Shown: in pieces, positions 62,320-64,000 of the stretch | Position numbering within the stretch: position 1 is the stretch's first letter | Layout: every line of letters begins with the position of its first letter | Origin: Bacteroidetes bacterium GWB2_32_14 | GTDB taxonomy: Bacteria > Bacteroidota > Bacteroidia > Bacteroidales > UBA12077 | Length of the DNA: 64,000 nucleotides | Reading direction: 5' to 3' | NCBI GenBank assembly: GCA_001768235.1 | Contig: MENK01000022.1 | Location: forward strand, 46,121-110,120 | Made by a program: the position numbers and the translations under genes | The notes under the pieces: model-generated | What the model saw: the letters and a program-made list of their open reading frames with translations, nothing else | Database searches by the model: none | What the model was told of the DNA's origin: nothing

Positions 62320-63999
62320 TCAATGCTTTAATCCCCAGATAACAATAATAGTCCAGCCTGACCCATTGTAAACGTATAATCCATCAGAATCTGAAACATG
62401 GCCTTTTAAACGGATAATATCACCTTCAACAGGTGTTGTTGGATAAACACTAACACTTCCCAGGTTAAGTATTGTATTTATTTTCAATTGATTTTTATCA
62501 AAATCGCCATAAATAAGTGGTGAAGTTGTACCTGAATTATCAATAATGAGTTTATTGGAACCTGTTTCACTTGTTCCGGCATTAAAACCTATAAAAACAT
62601 TTGCAGATCCTGTAGCATTGTAACCGGCGCCATAACCAATAAATGTATTATTTGGCCCATTTTTCTGATTCGCACCTGCTTTACTGCCAATAAAAACATT
62701 ATTTATTGTTGTATCGTTTTTTACCCCGGTTCCTTCGCCAATATACACGTTGTTATACCCTTTCGTGTTATTCATTCCGGCAGAGTTTCCAATAAAAACA
62801 TTGTTATTGCAAACTGTGCTTTTCCACCCGGAATATGGGCCAATAAACACGTTATTATCACCGTTGCTTAATAAAGTACCCGATTCAACTCCGATAAGTA
62901 CATTATTTGTTGATTCCGTGCTTGACAGGCCCGATTTATAACCAATATAAACATTGTTCCATCCTATAGTGTTTCCTTTACCACTTTGATAACCCAAAAA
63001 AGTATTGTAATGTGCATACCTGTAATCAGCGCCGCCAATATTACTGTAACCGCTTTCATACCCGAGAAACACGTTAAAATTACCATTGTTTTCGTACCCG
63101 GCCCAGGAACCAATCATCACATTGCTGCTGCCTGCTGTTGAGAGTTTTCCGGATTGATACCCGAGAAACAGGTTATTTGTACCAGTTGTATTGATTCCGC
63201 TCTCGTGCCCGATAAAATAATTGTCAGGAAAAAGATTCAGGAGGCTGCTCAGGCTTTCGCTTCCGGTTGTTCTTCCAATAACTGCAAAGCCTCCATTGTA
63301 TCCTTTACCTGCCGAGTTAAAAGTAACACGGGTGCTATCGGGAGTAACGAAAAAATAATCATTTACACTTCCTTTTTTATTTGTTGTTCTGCCGCTTACT
63401 GCAAATCCGCCTATGTTCCCTTTTGTAGAATCTTCGTTCACATATATTCGTGTACTGTCTGTTGTTACATGAAGGTACTCCACTTCTTCGCCTGCTTTGT
63501 TTGATGTACGCCCGCTTACAGCAAAACCTCCCAGGTTGCCTTTAGCAAGTTCATTAACATAAACTTTTGCCCCGTCGGGGAAAACTGCAAAAACAATATT
63601 CCCGTCATGATCTTTCACCGCAAATAAGGTATCCGTGTCAGTAAAGTAAAGCGCGTTGTTATCGAGAACCTTTGCCTTGTTTGAATACAGTGCATAAGGA
63701 ACAGAAATCATCTGAACAGTTCCCGTTTCGACCAATGCTCCGCCGGCAGGATTAGCCACTTCGGTTTTCAGGTACATTTCGTTAGACCAGTTAATTCCGG
63801 TAAAACTGCCTGAAAGAACGGTTCCTGCACCTGCCTGTACTGCAAACTGGCCATAATCATTTGTAGAAACCGTATGGCTCTCAGAATACTTAACTTCGCC
63901 GACGGAGCTGCCTTCGAGTAAAGAAAGTTTTACTGTTATGCTTGTATTTTCAACTAATTCGCCTGCCGGGTTTCTTAAAACACCCTGGTAATTGAATTT
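62320..63999 (-). CDS. Fibre/adhesin-like paralogue lacking the S74 domain (5' truncated by window edge)
   Basis: The frame is open to the window edge, giving at least 559 residues; an internal ATG at 63777 is not the start, since the paralogue's conserved FNYQGVLRN module is visible to the edge. It has the same N-terminal module, GNIGGFAVSGRTTNK repeats and about twelve NxFxGxxAG-type 20-residue repeats as the 59772 protein, but ends in a different segment (EGDIIRLKGHVSDSDGLYVY...) with no S74 chaperone. DNA in the N-terminal half is nearly identical to the neighbour, suggesting recent duplication or gene conversion. Without a chaperone its assembly route is unclear. Confidence 0.82.
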   Translation of the reverse strand, partial: KFNYQGVLRNPAGELVENTSITVKLSLLEGSSVGEVKYSESHTVSTNDYGQFAVQAGAGTVLSGSFTGINWSNEMYLKTEVANPAGGALVETGTVQMISVPYALYSNKAKVLDNNALYFTDTDTLFAVKDHDGNIVFAVFPDGAKVYVNELAKGNLGGFAVSGRTSNKAGEEVEYLHVTTDSTRIYVNEDSTKGNIGGFAVSGRTTNKKGSVNDYFFVTPDSTRVTFNSAGKGYNGGFAVIGRTTGSESLSSLLNLFPDNYFIGHESGINTTGTNNLFLGYQSGKLSTAGSSNVMIGSWAGYENNGNFNVFLGYESGYSNIGGADYRYAHYNTFLGYQSGKGNTIGWNNVYIGYKSGLSSTESTNNVLIGVESGTLLSNGDNNVFIGPYSGWKSTVCNNNVFIGNSAGMNNTKGYNNVYIGEGTGVKNDTTINNVFIGSKAGANQKNGPNNTFIGYGAGYNATGSANVFIGFNAGTSETGSNKLIIDNSGTTSPLIYGDFDKNQLKINTILNLGSVSVYPTTPVEGDIIRLKGHVSDSDGLYVYNGSGWTIIVIWGLKH

Positions 64000-64000
64000 T

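Noticed and set aside
1..64000. CRISPR arrays and rRNA genes
   Set aside because: No regularly spaced direct repeats, cas genes or rRNA sequence were seen; the only tRNA found is tRNA-Arg.

Overview
The window is an AT-rich chromosomal segment of a member of the Bacteroidota, probably a Bacteroidales-like environmental lineage; order-level placement is a guess. The evidence is several type IX secretion (T9SS) C-terminal sorting domains, a PorE-like T9SS periplasmic protein, promoters of the TTTG/TAnnTTTG class, LytS/LytTR two-component pairs, a SiaC (DUF1987) protein, YXN/Y_Y_Y-type SpoIIE phosphatases and almost no Shine-Dalgarno signals.

Layout. 1-8 kb: the end of an isochorismatase-like hydrolase, a secreted ankyrin/metallo-beta-lactamase fusion, a LytS/LytTR pair with two LytTR-consensus boxes just upstream, cysQ with an SLC13/TrkA-C anion permease, and a small T9SS cargo. 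8-12 kb: two secreted proteins acting on proteolysis, a serpin and an M14 carboxypeptidase with three stalk repeats and a sorting domain. 12-17.5 kb: an accessory block (PLD/helicase-associated-domain protein, Bro-N protein with an orphan HsdS, nitroreductase) separated by related intergenic palindromic elements. 17.6-25.4 kb: a second LytS/LytTR pair followed by a TolC/MFP/RND efflux operon. 25.4-32.1 kb: a debris-filled gap, a class III cyclase-HD fusion, SiaC, the PorE-like protein, queE and a BrkB-family membrane protein. 32.1-34.8 kb: a second accessory block on the minus strand (a lipoprotein and a Sll1717-type P-loop ATPase) with the same type of intergenic element. 34.8-41.8 kb: a seven-gene ABC-2 efflux operon (TetR, TolC, HlyD, two ATPases, two permeases) with a readable promoter/operator. 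42-45.5 kb: anmK, a GNAT and a MarR-GNAT fusion. 45.6-47.7 kb: a third accessory block (AAA ATPase plus DUF4276/TOPRIM-like partner). 47.9-54.4 kb: iron alcohol dehydrogenase, C69 dipeptidase, rplS and AsmA. 54.5-55.5 kb: nested MITE/REP-like repeats and a tRNA-Arg gene whose 5' third is duplicated around a GIY-YIG endonuclease ORF. 55.6-64 kb: a membrane protein, a very large SpoIIE-type sensor phosphatase, and two adhesin/tail-fibre-like paralogues, one with an S74 chaperone and one without.

The most interesting structures are (1) the GIY-YIG ORF wedged between a broken and an intact copy of tRNA-Arg(ACG), with the only recognisable promoter in front of the broken copy and the ORF stop codon lying inside the intact tRNA; (2) a family of at least six 80-140 bp inverted-repeat intergenic elements which bracket precisely the accessory, defence-like genes, an arrangement reminiscent of gene cassettes; and (3) the S74 paralogue whose chaperone tail survives only as a detached 37-codon relic next to a MITE-like element.
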